Below the pieces are notes generated by a model that did not search any database, was not told the DNA's origin, and saw nothing but the letters and a program-made list of their open reading frames with translations. DNA of 64,000 bases from Elysia crispata (taxonomy: Eukaryota > Mollusca > Gastropoda > Plakobranchidae). The stretch is taken from positions 75,001-139,000 of the forward strand of contig JAWDGP010000891.1 of the NCBI GenBank assembly GCA_033675545.1, read 5' to 3'. This document shows, piece by piece, positions 9,901 through 25,800 of the stretch (positions within the stretch are counted from its first letter, which is position 1; every line of letters begins with the position of its first letter). A program made the translations under genes and the position numbers.

Positions 9901-12900
9901 GTAAAGTTTATTGGTTGCAAAATTGTAAATCACACCAAAAAAAAAAAAAATGATAAAATAACACAATAACTATTCTTGCATTATCTATGCAATGTTTACA
10001 CTTAAATGTTCTATGATTTGTGGTTTTTTTGCAACAATATTTTTATTTAAATGCATTTTTCACATTCGTGTCATACAGCACTTACTGCACAAGAATTTTA
10101 AGCATCTGTATTGTTTGACTGATGACAAAATAAACTATCAATGCCCCAAAAGTACGAAAAGTGGGAGGCAAATAGAACGAAAAATAAAGAATAAATGATA
10201 TATATGTGTGTCTGGGGAGTTTTTTTTTTTTTACACTATTCAGTGTCATTTGATGTATACTCAAATTAATCATGACGTTCCTAATCATAAATATATTGCT
10301 AGAAAAATGTGTAAAGACCCAGAAAACATCCCAATTAAGGAGATATAGTTACAATAATATGTAAATTTGCATATGATTACAAAGAAATACACTTTTAATT
10401 CACATCATAACCAAACAATAATTGCCATTCCCAAAGGTAAAGTTTCTTATTTTATGATTTAAGCTTTTATCACATCTAGGCCGAAATTTCTTGAAAACAA
10501 TGAACATACATTTTCTCCTTTTAAGGTATCTCCTTTACCCATGTCAAAACCAAAGTGAGTAACAAAACTATCATAATTAATCCTTTTATCATTAAAATAA
10601 AAACCTTCTTGATTCATTACACTGTTACAATAAGCACTACTAATGTTCTTGGGTCTTAAGGTAACCAGAATGAAATAAATACATTTGAAGCAATATCAAT
10701 TTACCGCAAATGACATATGATTAATGAGCAATTGGTTTTGTGCTACGGTACTGTAAGTGTGTGAAAACAATACAGACTCGATGATATTTGAAAGAACACC
10801 ATGGTCAGAAGCCAAGATTCTGTCATGGTCTTCTATGATACAGCACGGAGAGCGCCAGAACCAACTATTTTCTAAAAAGAAAGAGTGACAACATGAATAC
10901 AACCGTCAAAAACCATGCCATATTGGATCTATGCACATCGCTTGCTCATATGTCTGCTTCATAACATTGCATTTTATATCCAGAGCCCACAAGATGCAAA
11001 AAAAAAATAATAATAATAAATAAATTTCATTGTCTCACACTCTCAACTTATCCTCAGAACAATTCCTTTAGAAAATAAAACAAAACTCAAAAATGTGGTT
11101 TTAACCACACACTTGTCTTCTTCTCTCCTGACAAGGACATCAATCATAAAGATGATGATTTTTGTGTCAGACAAGAGACAAACGTATGCATTTTGTTTTT
11201 TGATGAAAAGATCTTGTTCGTATAATGAAGCCTGTATCATACAAGCAAATCCTAAACTTTAGATCATACAGTACTGCCAACACTAGAGCCTAACGAAAAG
11301 GTTTTTTTTTTCTCAGATCTTTTCCATCTAGCTTCTCCCTTACCAGATGCACATATCTAACACGGTTAACAATATTTTTGCTCTGTCATGGATGATCTTA
11401 TTTTTTGTTTATACCAGCATCACTACATGGTTATTAATTACAAATCTCTGACTTTCTACAGCTGATCTCTGGCTGCTGCGTAAAAATAAATCTTGTTCTT
11501 CACGTGCACTATACACTAGGTGACTATGGCCTACAGCAAACTGGAATATTGCATAACAGAGGATGGCTGCTGTAGATTAAGTAACAATATCTAAATGAGT
11601 AAATACTTTATGAGAAGGAATAACGAAAAAAAAAGGGAAAAAAATGTAAACTTCCACTCCAAGAAGTACATCTCTTGCCAGGAAACTGTACCAGGTGTTT
11701 TAATTTTTCAACCAAGGTAACTTCAGCGCTATTAATATAGATTTATGGGCATAACAAGACTCATAACAACATTCACTCAAATAAGTGCTTTTTTTTTTTA
11801 AGAAGAAAAATCATCAGTGTGTGAGGTGTGGTCATTCTGATCCAAATTAAGTCAATTTAAACAATTTAAATTTATCTGAATCATACGAACAGAACATCAC
11901 CAGACTTCAGCTAATATTTGGCCTAGAACTGCAGAGTCATGCAAAGGGATCTTTAAGGTAAACAATATAATAAATTACAGAACATAAGTACAAAAACAGG
12001 TTTTCAGTCAATCATCTTCAACTGACTAGTGGCACGCCAAAGTGAAACACTTGAAACACAAATCTTTTAGCTTGCAATCACTGCATCAGTGACAAAGAAA
12101 CTACAATCCTTGTGAGAGAACCTTTCCACCATTGTTCATCAAACAAAAAAGAAAATGTGTTATGAAAGAGAAGATAACTACATAAAGGTGCAGATAGATA
12201 ATATAAAGTAGCCAAGGCTTAGAAAATAAAATAAGTATTAAATATTATCTACTTTTGTTTTACAATTTTGCTATTGAAGAGTTCCAAGACATTCCATTAC
12301 AGTTGGCTTCAAGTCATATATGCACAGAAAATATATGTCGATAAATGTTGACTCTTTACAAAGACACTATTAGATGAAAGTCACCTTCACACACCTATAA
12401 TTGTGATGTTTTTGGATTATTTTTTAACCGCAGCAAAAGGTAGAAAATAAATGATGACAGTTATCTTGACACTAGCTCGTGTCAGCTGGTGTCCTACAGA
12501 AGCTTCTTATAGCTGATAGTCTCATTGTTCTAGTACCAAATTTCAATAGAAAGAGGACCTGAAAGCACATTACGTCCAATATCATGTTTTACCTCGTTAC
12601 AAAATGTAATCGAAGACAAAGTGGTCAATCTTCACGTTTGGCTGACTATAAAGCTGACATTTCTTATGTGTGCAGGAGATTATAGTGCATTCAACTTTAA
12701 AGACAATAAACATTTAAAGGTAGAAATTGCCGGATGGATAATGATTTTTGAAGTTTTCTGCTTCCTTCATTTTATGCATTGTATGATTAAGTAGTTTTGT
12801 TGTTGTTATCACTTAAGCTAATAATAGTTTAAAAAAAAAAAGATCCTAACCTCACTGGAGGGATCTTTGAAGGATCCTCACCTATCACCATTCTATGACA

Positions 12901-15900
12901 AAAAAAAATGTTTTTATGCATATCTATAGTAATTCATCTTTTTAATGGGACCACAACCTTTGTATACTTACATATTAAGCTGTATCTTAAAAATCAGTTG
13001 AGAATTTTAAATATTGACTTTCAAAAACAAAATTAGCAACAGACAATTACCCTCAGCAAACAGCTTTGGAATTCGAAATAAATCAAATATTTATGGATAT
13101 ATATGCATATACAGAAATAAACTTGGAGTATGATTCCTTTCATAGCAACATTAACAACAAAAATGTTGATACATGACATGGTGAACAAGATCCAACGAAA
13201 ATTTTCTTCATTCTTATGAAAGCATGTCTTGATCCTTCTACCATGACATATTTACTCGACTTAAAGTTTTTGCTTTGGAAGAAGGATCCAAACAACAACA
13301 CAATTTTGCACACATAGTATCACAAAGACTGAAGTCTTTCTTTCTACTGTTCTCTTTTTTATTCTTACACCAGTAAGATGATGTGCAAAACATTCGTTTT
13401 TAGTATAAAAACAAGTCAATAATTTCACTGATGCAAGAATAAAGGAAAATGCCTAGTTAGATGGGTTTCAAAGCAGAACTTGTTCTTGACTGGCTCAGAA
13501 TCACTTGATCAATGTAAAGGAGTAAAGGAGTAGCAGCTAACATTAGCGTAATGTAACAAAAATTCACCTTTCTTAGTACCTTAGAGTTAAAGTATCAATA
13601 TGCACACACACAAAAAGAAATACATATATTTATATATTATGTATATGAGAAACATACAGACTTAACTGTTTAATACAACAGAAAAACCAAAAAGGCAACA
13701 AAATAGGACATAGCCGTAAAAACTATATTTTGAACCAAGCCAAGAAAGGATATCTAAGAAACAATTAAAGATAAGAAAGTTGAACTTTTGACCCTTATCC
13801 AAAGGCATATAAAATCATGCATTATACAGCAGTATACCTTAAAAGCTATCAACTTGACCTCTTCATTAAAATATTTCTGCTCTGTGTAAATGTAGCACCA
13901 ATGGCAAGTTTTGTGATAAGAGTAACATGCCACATGAAGAGTCAGTAAATTGAACAAGGATTTATACAAATTGTGATTGTTACAACAAATACATTAAAGA
14001 ACATTATACAAATATCTTTGCATTGCAACATGAACTTGTTTATTTCTATTGAGAGCTTTGAACAAGCATTTGCCTACTCAGCTGAACATGTCATGAGTTT
14101 TATGATATACATTTTGATGTATACAACTACAAGCTGGCTAGATACTTATTAAAACCGTTCAGAAACAGGGAATTTAAAAGTATTAATATTAAAAAATTTC
14201 TGCAGCCCTCCCCTTTATTTATCATAAGAAAAAAAAATACATGTAACAGGACTATTACACGTACACCTTGTTGACACTCAATTACATTAAATTCTGTGAC
14301 CTTGTGGTGAAATATCTACCCTCAAACCTTGGTGGACATTCTTTGAACACTGGATCGTAATGATTTTTGTCCAGTACAACAAGAAATTCTCTATGAGCAT
14401 AAAAGATTTGTGGATGACTGAGGGTATATATGCCTTTCTCTCTCTCACTATGATAAGTGTATGCCTTTCTCTCTCTCTTTACAATTCATTGAACCTTAAA
14501 AGAAGAGATATGTGGATGGCCAAAGGTGTATGCCTGTCTCTCTAACTCTTTATAAATCCACGCGCCTATTTCTTGTTCTTTACTTTCAAAGTTCATAGAA
14601 AGGTAAATGCAAAGACCAGCTTTTGTCTAAGAAATCAATTTAACATTCTGAGTTTTTTTTTTACCTTAAATCCATCATTACCTACAGATTTTTGTAGTTG
14701 CCTTCCAGGTGATACAACACTAAAATCCATTTCCGCTTCTTTGGTTAACATGCAAGCTAGAGGAACGAGTACACTCCCTCGGCAATTGCCTGATTTGCAG
14801 GGCAAGAAATTTACAAAAACCTTTAGCATCTGCCTAACACTGGTCCTTTAAGCATCATGACTTCTTAAAGTTCTCTCTCTTTGGTAACAAAAGAGAAAAC
14901 TTAATAAATTAATATGTATCTACATTGTAGTTGTTTAAAATCTAGTCAGATCAAGATAAATTTGTTGAGTTCAAATATTCAATAAGAATAAATCATTGCA
15001 GTTTTAAAACTTGTTCATATTTAAGACAATACATGTACTGTGGTAGAGAAAGTATCAGGCGGAGTTAGCTGACTCAAGTCTCTGAAATGAAGGACAAGAA
15101 AGACATACATTGAATGACAGTCACAAAAAGTGACAACCTTGCCATCAAGCAGTGCCAAAGCTTTACCATCCCATAAAAAAATCAATGCCACTAATGCTGA
15201 AGTGAAATAATGAAGCTCTTTCAGAAACTGTGGTATTCCTTTTATGAGACTTTATTACTGGGAATGCAAATGACAATTGTAGTTCTTTATGAAAATTACC
15301 AGCTTAAAATTTTCTGATGAAGTAGCCAAACCATACTGAAAATGACTGAAATTCATGACATGGTTTGACAGTTTTGATTTTGACTTTTAGAAGTATGCTG
15401 CTCACTTTAAGTTTATTATTCTATATCAATATCACTGAGTGATATGCAACAACACATGCTAACTTCAAGACAAATCATGCATAATGTTAGAGTTGTGACA
15501 TGTTAATCTTTCAGAATGATGGGAAATGTATCCCCTCCCCCTTTCTTTACATTATTTAGGAAAATTTCTTAATTTTTTCATTAAAATCAAATGGTTATTA
15601 ACAAATACAATGATGTGACCTTAACAGGCTGTAATTCAGAACATATCAGGGCAACTTGTGCCCATATACACTCTTAGGAAATACAGTTAAAATCTCTAAT
15701 TACATAAATATACAAACAATGTATCCTCTTCTTACGTCTTTCTCTGTGCAACCCGTTTATGAAGATTTTACAATTAAAAAAAAAGAAAAAAAGAAAAACC
15801 GGAGATCAGGTCACCCTCAACTACAAACAAAATTTCTTGACAGAGAAAATAATAAAAAATTTAAAAAAACTAGACTAATAAGAAAGCAAAGCTGTACAAG

Positions 15901-18900
15901 AGTATAGTATTAATACCTCTGATATTCTGATATTTGAGTGAGAGCCATAATTTTATTCATGATTACTTTACAAATGTAAAATTCATAAACAAGTTTCCAG
16001 AAGATTATCACTTCTCACATTTAAAAAAAAAACCAAAGGGCAGACTAATAAACATCTGACTCAGTAATGCTATCACATGCTGCTAGCATGTGACTGTAAA
16101 GAGAAAAGGTGACAACTTCTTATCTCTACATGTATGATTGTGACTAGTGATAATAACTCTGATATAGGCTGCCATGACAGTGAGTCTTCTTCCTCACACG
16201 ATCTGAAGGAAGCAGCAGGAGATTGGATACAGTTCACCTTGTAAAATTCATCTAAAACTTACAATGAAATTTTATACAAACATCCCCATATGCAAAAGAA
16301 GCCTCTATGATCAATAGAAAGAAACATTGTTTTGTTGACTGGTACTTTGCTACATATGCAACAGCCAAAAAAAAAAGGAAAAAGATCTCAAGTTATTTAG
16401 TGCAGTCTCTTGCTCTAGGCCTAAATTACAAATCTCCAATTAAATTAATGCCACAGTTATGATGCTGATTCCTAGGTTGCTTGAAAACTTGATCTCAATC
16501 CTACCAAGACATACACATTTTCAAGATTTGAACTATGCAATGATAATTTGACAAAACCAAAACAATTTGACTAAAATTATAACCCCTCCACAAATCTCAT
16601 AACAATGGACAGCTGCTGGTCTCAAAATACCTCACTAGTAAACACACAGAGGCTGCTTGATGGCTAGATCAAAACGGTTCTATGAGGGAGGAATCATTAT
16701 ATTTCTCAAATTTATTGCAGTAAATTTTCTATAATGGTGAGAACAGGGATGAAAAGGCTAATTTTTTTCACTAATTCTAAAGTTTACTACCCTTACTCTA
16801 TATGACGTTTACAAACAATGTGGAGCATTCTGCACGTCCCAACACCAGCAGCTATTGTATGATGATAACAACTGGTGACTACAGAGTAACATCATATGAC
16901 ATCACTGTCTAGAGTCCAGTGCTACACTCTTCAGTATTTAAAAAGTCTCAAAGTTAATTCAATTCAGGGTACTATCAGAATTACTAAGATAAATAGTGTT
17001 ACAAAATATTTTATGAACTGATAAACCCTTTGAAAAAAGTCCTTTTTCCCCTAGCTTATCTTCCACAGCCATCATTTATCTCTGCCCTTGAGGCCATTTT
17101 ACCTAAACGCAACTGATAGAGATCTATGAATGACTTTATAACGAGACTTGTGGAAAGTGATAAACAGAGAGATAAAGCTAAACATTGAGGATAACAAAAA
17201 TCTCGACCCACCTTCAAGTGTTAGTAGTGCTACACCAGAAAAAAATATCACATATTGTGGATAAAGCCTACAATTGACATATGGTATTTAATAGATATTT
17301 TTCATGAAAAAAAAATGAAATGTAGATATCTTCATATTTTTCTCCATTTCCAACAAAAACAATAATCAAAGAATTCATCTAATAATCGAATATATTTTAA
17401 TCAACTTAGCAAACATCCAACTTGTGTCAAATGTATGATGAACAGGATCAGATGAAATGAGCAAAATATTTTGTCAAACTTCATGTCTCAAATCAAGGCC
17501 AAGAGTATGAGATTTACATACAGAAATCATTTCTATCTGTATCAAATCTTGTATGACTAAAATAACCTGTACTAAAGGGGCTTTTATAACAGCCTTGAAA
17601 TAAAACATTCTTTCTCAAAAAGGGTTATAATATCTTTAGGAAAATTCTACCAAAAATGTACAGGAAATAAATATATTTATCGCATTTAGTAAGATCAAAG
17701 GGAGAAAAAAGGTAAACACTTTTTTTTCATATTTCTATTTTGGTTTCAGACTATAGAAATCAAAGTCTTTCTCCAAAGACAAGTAGTTAAAGGGCAATAA
17801 GGTTACAAGAAAAACATACACAGTATTTCAACAGTAACCATAACTATAACATTGATGAAATCTTGCAACAAATCTTACATTCTGTTTTTATGAAACCCTG
17901 TTAAAATCATAATTTTTAATTTTTTTTTTTTTTTTTTTTTTTTTTAAGTTTCAACGAGTGAATCAAAGATAAGAGTGCTACAAATAACAACCTCATTTTT
18001 GCCTCTTTATATAGAATTCAATGAAACCTTAACTTTTTACATCATCCAGTTGTCCATCCAAAGATGAAGTGAAATCATGTGAAGATCTTGGAGGAAGGTA
18101 GAAACCTCACTTTGAAGAATAGAACTCTCCGAGCATCTTGCTGTCAGCCACTCACTTTTTCTATGGAACAGAAAAGAAAAGTCTACCATCAATTTATGGT
18201 TAGGTAGTCGATGCCTGTTGGTGGGCAAAAACCGAAGCAAAATAACAGAGAAACCAGAATGATGGACTTTCTTAGTGTATCATATTTACAAAAATTGTTG
18301 ACTTTTATATTGCCTTTTATTTTTTTTTATAAAAATACTGACTAAAAATTGGAAAACAGTCGTCAACTATTGAATGGTCAAATTTTTTCTGAAAGTTTTT
18401 CTCAATGGTTTCTTCTTTCTTTCAGACTTATGCAAAGGTTAAAAAAAAAACACCTTTAGGAAACATTTTCATTAAGAGCTTGAATTACTGCACTTTTCCT
18501 ATTGTTTTGTTTGATCAATGGTACTTCCTATAGTATGATTCTCAATAAAACTCAAATATCTTTCAAAAGTAATTTTTTTCAATAAAACACTGAGTCTACT
18601 TTACAAATAACAATCCTTTTCAAGCTTCAGGCAGAGGGAATTTCATCCAAAAAAATTGTGCTTACTGATATAATGGTGCCAAGTAGTGTGGTGAGAAGAG
18701 ATCAAGTTATATAAAGTAAAAGTCATAAGGCTTACAAAGAGGGAATAAATTACATTTCCAAAAATGTTACGAAGATTTCGAGCTTGTTTTTCTAGTTTTG
18801 TTAGCCTTTCATTGCTACAGAACTGTTGGGAAAGATAAAGAAGAGGAAGTTGGCATGGCTGTGCCACTACAACACTCAGTCTATTACAGAGCTACGGGTA

Positions 18901-21900
18901 GCCTTGGATGAGAGTCAAAGGTGGGACATCAACAACTAAATGGCAAACAACAAAGAGTGGGCTATAATTTGACAATGCCACTAGAGTAGATTGAAACATA
19001 AGTATCCTCTTTTTCTTTGTAACAACTGTTAGACTTAGAATCATGAATGAATAAGCCAAGACAATGTGAACAAATTGTTGAAAGGTATTTAAATTTTCAT
19101 TGCAAATAGCTAACAAGATGGAAAATATCAGCTAGAGGTAATTTTCAACCACTTTTGAAAGCCTTGCAGAGCTACTTTGTGATAACAGACAGATCTGCCC
19201 AAGAAAATATTGGTTTAAAATGTAGAAGCGCAATTTGTACTTCAAACAATTAGGTAAGTTTTGTCAAAAATTTGTATGTCATCTATAAATGGACCCTTTT
19301 CTTTTCAATTCTTAATCTGAATTGTAACTCCACCTACAGATAAATTATACACATCCAACATAATGATGCATTTAAAATAACACAAGGCCAACAAGATTAA
19401 CAAATTTAATGATATGTTGAATGGTTTTTATCATTAACCAGTTGAGGCTTTCAAATCTACTCAACAACTGTTCTGTGAACATGGCTTAACAATCATGCCA
19501 ACACTACATGTACAAGCAAGGCTACACTCTGAATTTTTTAGATTAAAATTCTTAGTTTGATTGAATGTTTTTAAAATCCTACCATACCAGTAAGACTGCA
19601 GTTTACTTCAAATTAGTTTTGGGCTTTCTTAACAAATTGTCTTAAGCCAACTTACAAGGTTAGCAATGTTCACCCCTGAACTCTTTAATACCATCCATAT
19701 TCATGACTGTAAAGGTTTAAAACTTACATTTCAATTAAACATCAACAAAGAAATGAAAACTCTGCCAGTCTGGTTCTACCTGTCAAACATTGATCTAGTT
19801 CCACAATTCGGTACATCTACTAGAAATTTTACAAACTTTAAAAAGAAAAAAAAAGGGCAATTCAGATATCCTGTTATAGATATGTAAGTAACTTTTCACC
19901 CCTTTATTCATTCTAATTAAAAGTAAAACAAAAAGATACAGTCACACACAAACATAAACAGTCATCTGCAGTTTTTTGACACAAACACACATTCATAAAT
20001 CATTTTTATTTTAGTATTGTGTAAAATTTCTTGATAACATGGGACTGAAGGCAAGGCCTACTCAAAGCCAATATCAAGGAAAATGGGATGAAAATGCTTT
20101 GGTATATTTTGAGAGATACCAATTAATTGGCGGTAATAAATAATAATAAAAAATAATAAAAAAAATATTTAAAAAAAGGAAAGAAAAATCGATTTCATTT
20201 TCCAACCCTTTTTAAATTTTTAGTGTTAAGTTGAGTAGCTTGAGACTACACAGAGCCCTTTAAAAATACAGATTCACATGAGATATTAATCAATTCAAAC
20301 TAAAAAACTATTTCTAAATCTCATCTCCTCCCCCAAACACACACACCAATCCTCTTCAGCACCCCCTTTCCACAATAAAAACACCAAAAAAACAAGAACC
20401 CCACAAAATTGTTCCTTTGAAAGCAAAATCCGATAGTTTAAACTATGAGTTGGAAAGATGAAAGTTATTTAAATGATAGAAACAAATCAATTAGAAAACA
20501 AACAGAGAAACTAGCTATCTACTTGGAGGTTTTTAGTCTCCTAAAGTGTTAGGCGCAAAGATCATTTTGATATTTTTAGATCAGAAACATGGGGAAAAAA
20601 AAAAAACTTAATCAAAGGTTATTTAAGGAAGCAGCAAGCTCTTTGAATGAAGCTTATGAAACCACTGATGTATTTTAAAGACAAATAATCCATGTTTTGC
20701 TTATCTACCATTTTTCTTTAAAGTTTTGCTACTTAAATAATTATCTTCTGGTTAAGACTTTGTAAAGAAGAAAACTTGTATGAAATTTTTTTTATCACAT
20801 ATACTCCTTACTTTGCTCTGCTTCTTTGCCATTTATTTCCACTTGGTAACTTTTTGCTTCTTTACTGCAATAGAAAAGGCAGTTCGTAGAGATATTCTGC
20901 CCTTTCCAATAGCAATAATAGTTGTCCAACAGATGATTAATGTTATGAAAAGCATACACAAGGCTGAGGTTTCAGCAGGAATTTTTGCTTTTCTTTGCTC
21001 AGATAATAGATATTATGACTTTTACAAAATTCTTTCCTTTGATTTTAAGTACAAGATTTATCTCTTTCTTGCTCAGCTGATGGTGTTTTACCGTATAGAG
21101 ACGAAAAGATATGTCCTGTCCTTTTTTTCCCCTTAATGGAGACAGATATATCCTATACTTTTCTCAGCTACTAGAGACAGTTTTATTTTTTCATTTCATA
21201 AGTCTATAGAGAAAAAACGCATCTTACACATTTAGGAGTAAATCTTGGGCCAGTTCTATAGCTCTTGCTCTCTAGCTCACATGCTGTTTGCCTTTCTTTC
21301 AGTGAATCTTTTATTTTACATCTGCCTGCAGTTACTTGTACTAAGACTTGTAAAATGCTATAGTCCCAGACTTTTGGCTGCTCTTAAGACTCTTTAGACG
21401 TTATAACAGACTTTTTCTAAATCTGCCAATTAGCTTTTTGGTTGAATTTTTTACCTTCTGCCTATAAAATTGGTAATGTAGATATGAGAAAATATTTGAG
21501 ATCGTTACTTATCAAGGAATGGTTTTTAATAAACCTAAACACATCCATCAGTCATACACTCTGATTGTCCATTTTGGTTCATCAACAAAAAAGAGATGGA
21601 TAGCAGGGGCAGAAAAAAAGCCTGTGCAGTTATGAAAAGTTATGCTTTGTTTGAATTGACATAGGCCTGTGTGAGCAGAGCACAGTGTTATTGTGTAGTT
21701 AACAGCACAGTTTTAAAAGCAAAGAGACCAGATAAACAGCACACAGAAACATAGTACAGCACAGCACACAATGTAAAAAGAAATATCAAGGAAAAGAATG
21801 CAATATATTATCTATTTTCAGCTGCTTTGCTTTTAGTCCTGATTGGGTTTATGTTTGCACACTTAGTTTTATGTTTGTGCTTTTCTTTTCAGGTTTTGTT

Positions 21901-22799
21901 TCTTCAGATCACCCCTTTTCCTCTTCTTCTTGTTTAAAAATTTCCTTCTTTTCCACTTCCTCTAACCCCCACTAGATCCTCCGCAGCCTTCTTTTTTATT
22001 GCTTCTGCATTCACAAAATATCAAACTGTATCTTTACACTGAAGATAGCTTTTAATATAGAAATCATAGCTGATCATTTACGTCATTGAACGGCATATTA
22101 GTTCGGATAAAGTGACAATTGATGCTAAGTTTAGTTGTGTTTTTTTTTTTGCAGAATGGCAGAATCTGATGTATAAAAACATGCTTAACTAACACAACAA
22201 TTGTTTTAAAAATAGCAATTACAAGACAGAAAAAGAGATATACATATGAGGGATGGATATTTAACCAAAAGGAGAGAAAAAAAGACATGTATTACACATA
22301 AAGGAAAATACAAGATGTAAATATAAACAGCAAACTTAAAAAAAAAAAACAGGTAAAAACAAACACAAATAAAAAAAAATTCACATGCTGACATTTGAAG
22401 CAAACAAACTGCTTAAATTAAATGCAAGCTCAGCTAATCAAATGAAAAAATAGCAAGATTTACTCTTTCAATTACCTGTGAAATTTGCATAAAGCTATTA
22501 TTTTACATCTATGAATTTCCTTTTTTTTTTTTTCCTTCAAAACACACATGACAAACCACAAAAAGTGCACATAATATATTTCTCTTCCAACAAATACAAA
22601 CTTAAATAAACTAATTGATAAGATAAATAAAAGATCAAGAAAACTAATGAAAAAATAAGATTGATTAATTCAGTCTAGCTCAAATCTGGGAAAAGAGTTT
22701 AAAAATTATTAGTGACAGCAGCAGCAGCATCAGCAGCTATCATGCAGATGCTGTTACATAAATCTAGATTAATAAGTCAGATAATGTAGAGATAACTCT
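9901..22799 (-). other. Gene-free AT-rich block downstream of HIP1, possible long 3' UTR
   Basis: About 12.9 kb with no coding segment I can support on either strand, only short chance ORFs, homopolymer runs (for example T-run 17919-17945) and small AT-rich repeats. It starts at the HIP1 stop codon on the minus strand. Many TTTATT words (AATAAA on the minus strand) occur, so the polyadenylation site cannot be chosen from sequence alone. It may be 3' UTR in part and intergenic in part. Confidence 0.4.
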
Positions 22800-22874
22800 T
22801 CAGTCTGCACTCACGTCTGCTTCATCTATAGAGCCTTCATCTAGAGAGGTGTCTGCTGAAATCACATCGCCGTC
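22800..22874 (-). CDS. HIP1: HIP1 exon 30, C-terminus and stop
   Basis: 75 nt including TGA at 22800-22802. Encodes an acidic 24-residue tail (DGDVISADTSLDEGSIDEAD then VSAD). Acceptor gtacag. The tail is not conserved with vertebrates, but phase and position fit. Confidence 0.85.
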   Translation of the reverse strand, partial: DGDVISADTSLDEGSIDEADVSAD

Positions 22875-25800
22875 CTGTACCATGGGAGTTTCATAAAGTA
22901 ACACATATTGCATTGACAATGACATACGAGGAAAAAGACAGAGAACTTATGAGTATGTGAACTTTGTCTTTCAACAAATTTATCAACCAGTCTTTTCATT
23001 TGTCTATTTCACACATAAAAAAAGTGTATTGCCTTCTAATACAATAAATTATTTCTACCTTATGCCCTTCCACATTGCCTGATCGTTAAAATGCACTCGT
23101 GTTTAAATTTTATCCAAAAACCTCCCCCACCAAAAAAAAAAAGTCATCTTTTTGCTGAGAAATGCTTTTGTGAATATGACCCTAACAAGATTTTTGTTAC
23201 TTTTTTCATTAGCTTAAAAACATTTTTGACCCAACAATAACCCTTAGGAAGATAGGACAGTGAGTGTGACACAAAAAAAAAAACCAATATGGATAAAGAA
23301 AAGACTGAGGCAAACAACATTTACATGAAAAGTACAAATGAAAAATAGTGCAAAATTGTGGACAAGTGCTGCACACTTGGAATTCTGCTAACACAAAGAC
23401 AATAAACAATCCAGGCAAAAATTTAATATCTTCAGGATTCTTTAAGATGAAAGCATTGTTTCTCCTGAACTACTCATGTTTTGAGCTGACAAGCCAATCA
23501 TGTAAAGCTTTTAGTTACCACTAAAAGAGTCTGAGGTATCTTTGATACTCCCAAGAAAGAAAAATAAAATTACACAAAATTAACTAGGATACAAAATGTG
23601 TTATGTAAACTATATATGGACATGTTCAAATATCTATACAGTCTTAAATCTGTTTAGCGCTTCAATAAAGTGAGATCCAAACTAAAAACTTCCAACAAAA
23701 AAACTAGGAAGCATAGAGAGAGAAGAATACCCGGAGAGACAAAAGATAATGTCATTTGGCTCACATACTTGCAATGGTTAGAAACAGTAAAAGACATGAT
23801 CCTAAGGCATCTCATTGATCCCACAAGTTCAAAGATTTGCTTCTGTGTGCTTGCACAATAATTATAACGCTAGCAAAACTCTTGCGACCTTATCTGACCA
23901 TTGTTTGTGCTTGAGAGGAGCTAAAAGAGCTTAATGCCCTTGATACTAGATCATAGTTCAAAGAGGCTTGGTTCCAGCCTGCTTTACTCAGGAACAATTT
24001 AAAATGAAAATTCTTTACACAGTTGCATTTTTTCTCTTAATAACATCAGTTTAACAGGTCTTTGATGGCTTGCACTTGAACTTTCCTTGAACATACTTCC
24101 ACTAGCTCCATTCTTTTCATTTTTTTTTAACAAGCTTTTCTATATAGAATCAACTTTTCAGGCACTGACTTCAGCTGAATCAAAGTTAGTGTAGTATATT
24201 TTGAAAATTTTAATCTGCTAGAGTTTTACTGAAATCCAACAAATATAGACTGATTAAGACTTTGTTTTTCACCCAGAAGTCAGGTGCACAACAGAGAGGT
24301 ACAATTCACCCACCATGGCTTGTGTAGGAGGAAGGTGTATAATACTGACCTCATTAATCTCCCATCCCTCCGCCTCGCCTGCCAGCGTGTAGTGCTGTTT
24401 TCGAAGCTCCCCGAGCTTCTTCCTCTCCTTCTCCAGGTTGCACTCAAGCTCCATCACACGAATCTGAGTTCCATGACAATAAAAATAACAATAAGTGGGA
24501 GATTTAGTAATTTATTAGACTGCAATTTCAATAAAAATCCTACATATAAAACAATTCTTGATCCAAGAAAAAGAAGAAAATAGCTTATTTTGAACTTTAC
24601 CCAAGCTATTTTTACATCCTAACTAAAAAAAATTAAGGGCAAAATATCATTGCATGTGCTATGGGATAAGAAATCATCTATCTAAATAAGACTGAGATTT
24701 TAACAGATATCAAACTATAATCAGATCATATATGTCATGATCTAGCTCTATTTCATTTTGCATATTGCAACTGCTTCCAGGAAAGTAAACAGATTGAAAC
24801 ACAGTCTTTTATTAAAGTCAACCAAGCTTCATATCAGGCTTGGAAAACCCTAGCTTCTATTTTGCTGATGTATACTGAGCTCTAAATTTTTACTTTCTTT
24901 ATGGTAGATTTAAATATTTAAATTTACTTTTGATCTACAACTAATTTGATCCACATTCACTTAATATAAACATACAGAGATATATGGTGATTCAGAGTAG
25001 TATGGTAACATAGACGGAGCTTTACCAAACCCAGCCATCTATCCTTGGTGAAGATGGATGAGAGTGACGGAACTTTTATGAAGAGAACTAGATGGTTTCT
25101 TCATCTTCAATATGTACTCCCATCATAATTATTTAGTCTTTATTTAAATATACGAATTTTCATTACTTTGCACAAAGTAAACAATAATTTTTTTTCACCT
25201 GGCATTGCATCTCCATCTTTTTTGTTTGGTGAAGTGACATAGAAGAAAAGTCCATTAGGTCTGTGGAAAAAAGTGACAGGAAATAAAGTGTTAAAACAAG
25301 CGAGCAGTTTACCATATTTTGATTCTACCTCAGATCACAGGTTTCTTTTTGTTGATAATGAAAGATTGCAGCCATCTACTTTTCTTCCCTAAGTTCACAA
25401 AATATTCACATGTGTAGCTGTGGTTATGGAAATAAACTATGAACTCCCAATCTCTGAATGACCATTTGCCATCTGCTCCAAACAACCCAAACTCACTTTG
25501 ATCCTCAACAATTTCAGCAGCTGCCTTTGCCGACGCAACCACATTTCCAGTAGCTTGGTTCACATCTTTTGATGCTGCCCCTAGTTCGCTCAGCAACTGT
25601 GAGCCACGATCAGCCTTCACCTTGGAGGAGACAACCAGCTGAGCAGTGCTGGCTGCAATTTCATGGGCGCAAGCCATAATCTCTTCAAATTTGCCTTGGC
25701 CACGCACCACACGGTCTGCTGTGTCTCTGAGAAAGAGATGAGAATTATTCATTCCTCTCTCCATCATTTGTATTTATAATGGATATTCATTAGAAAGAAA

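Noticed and set aside
20780-21136. 118-codon hydrophobic plus-strand ORF
   Set aside because: Phe/Leu-rich from AT-rich DNA, no family match, no supporting splice or promoter signal.
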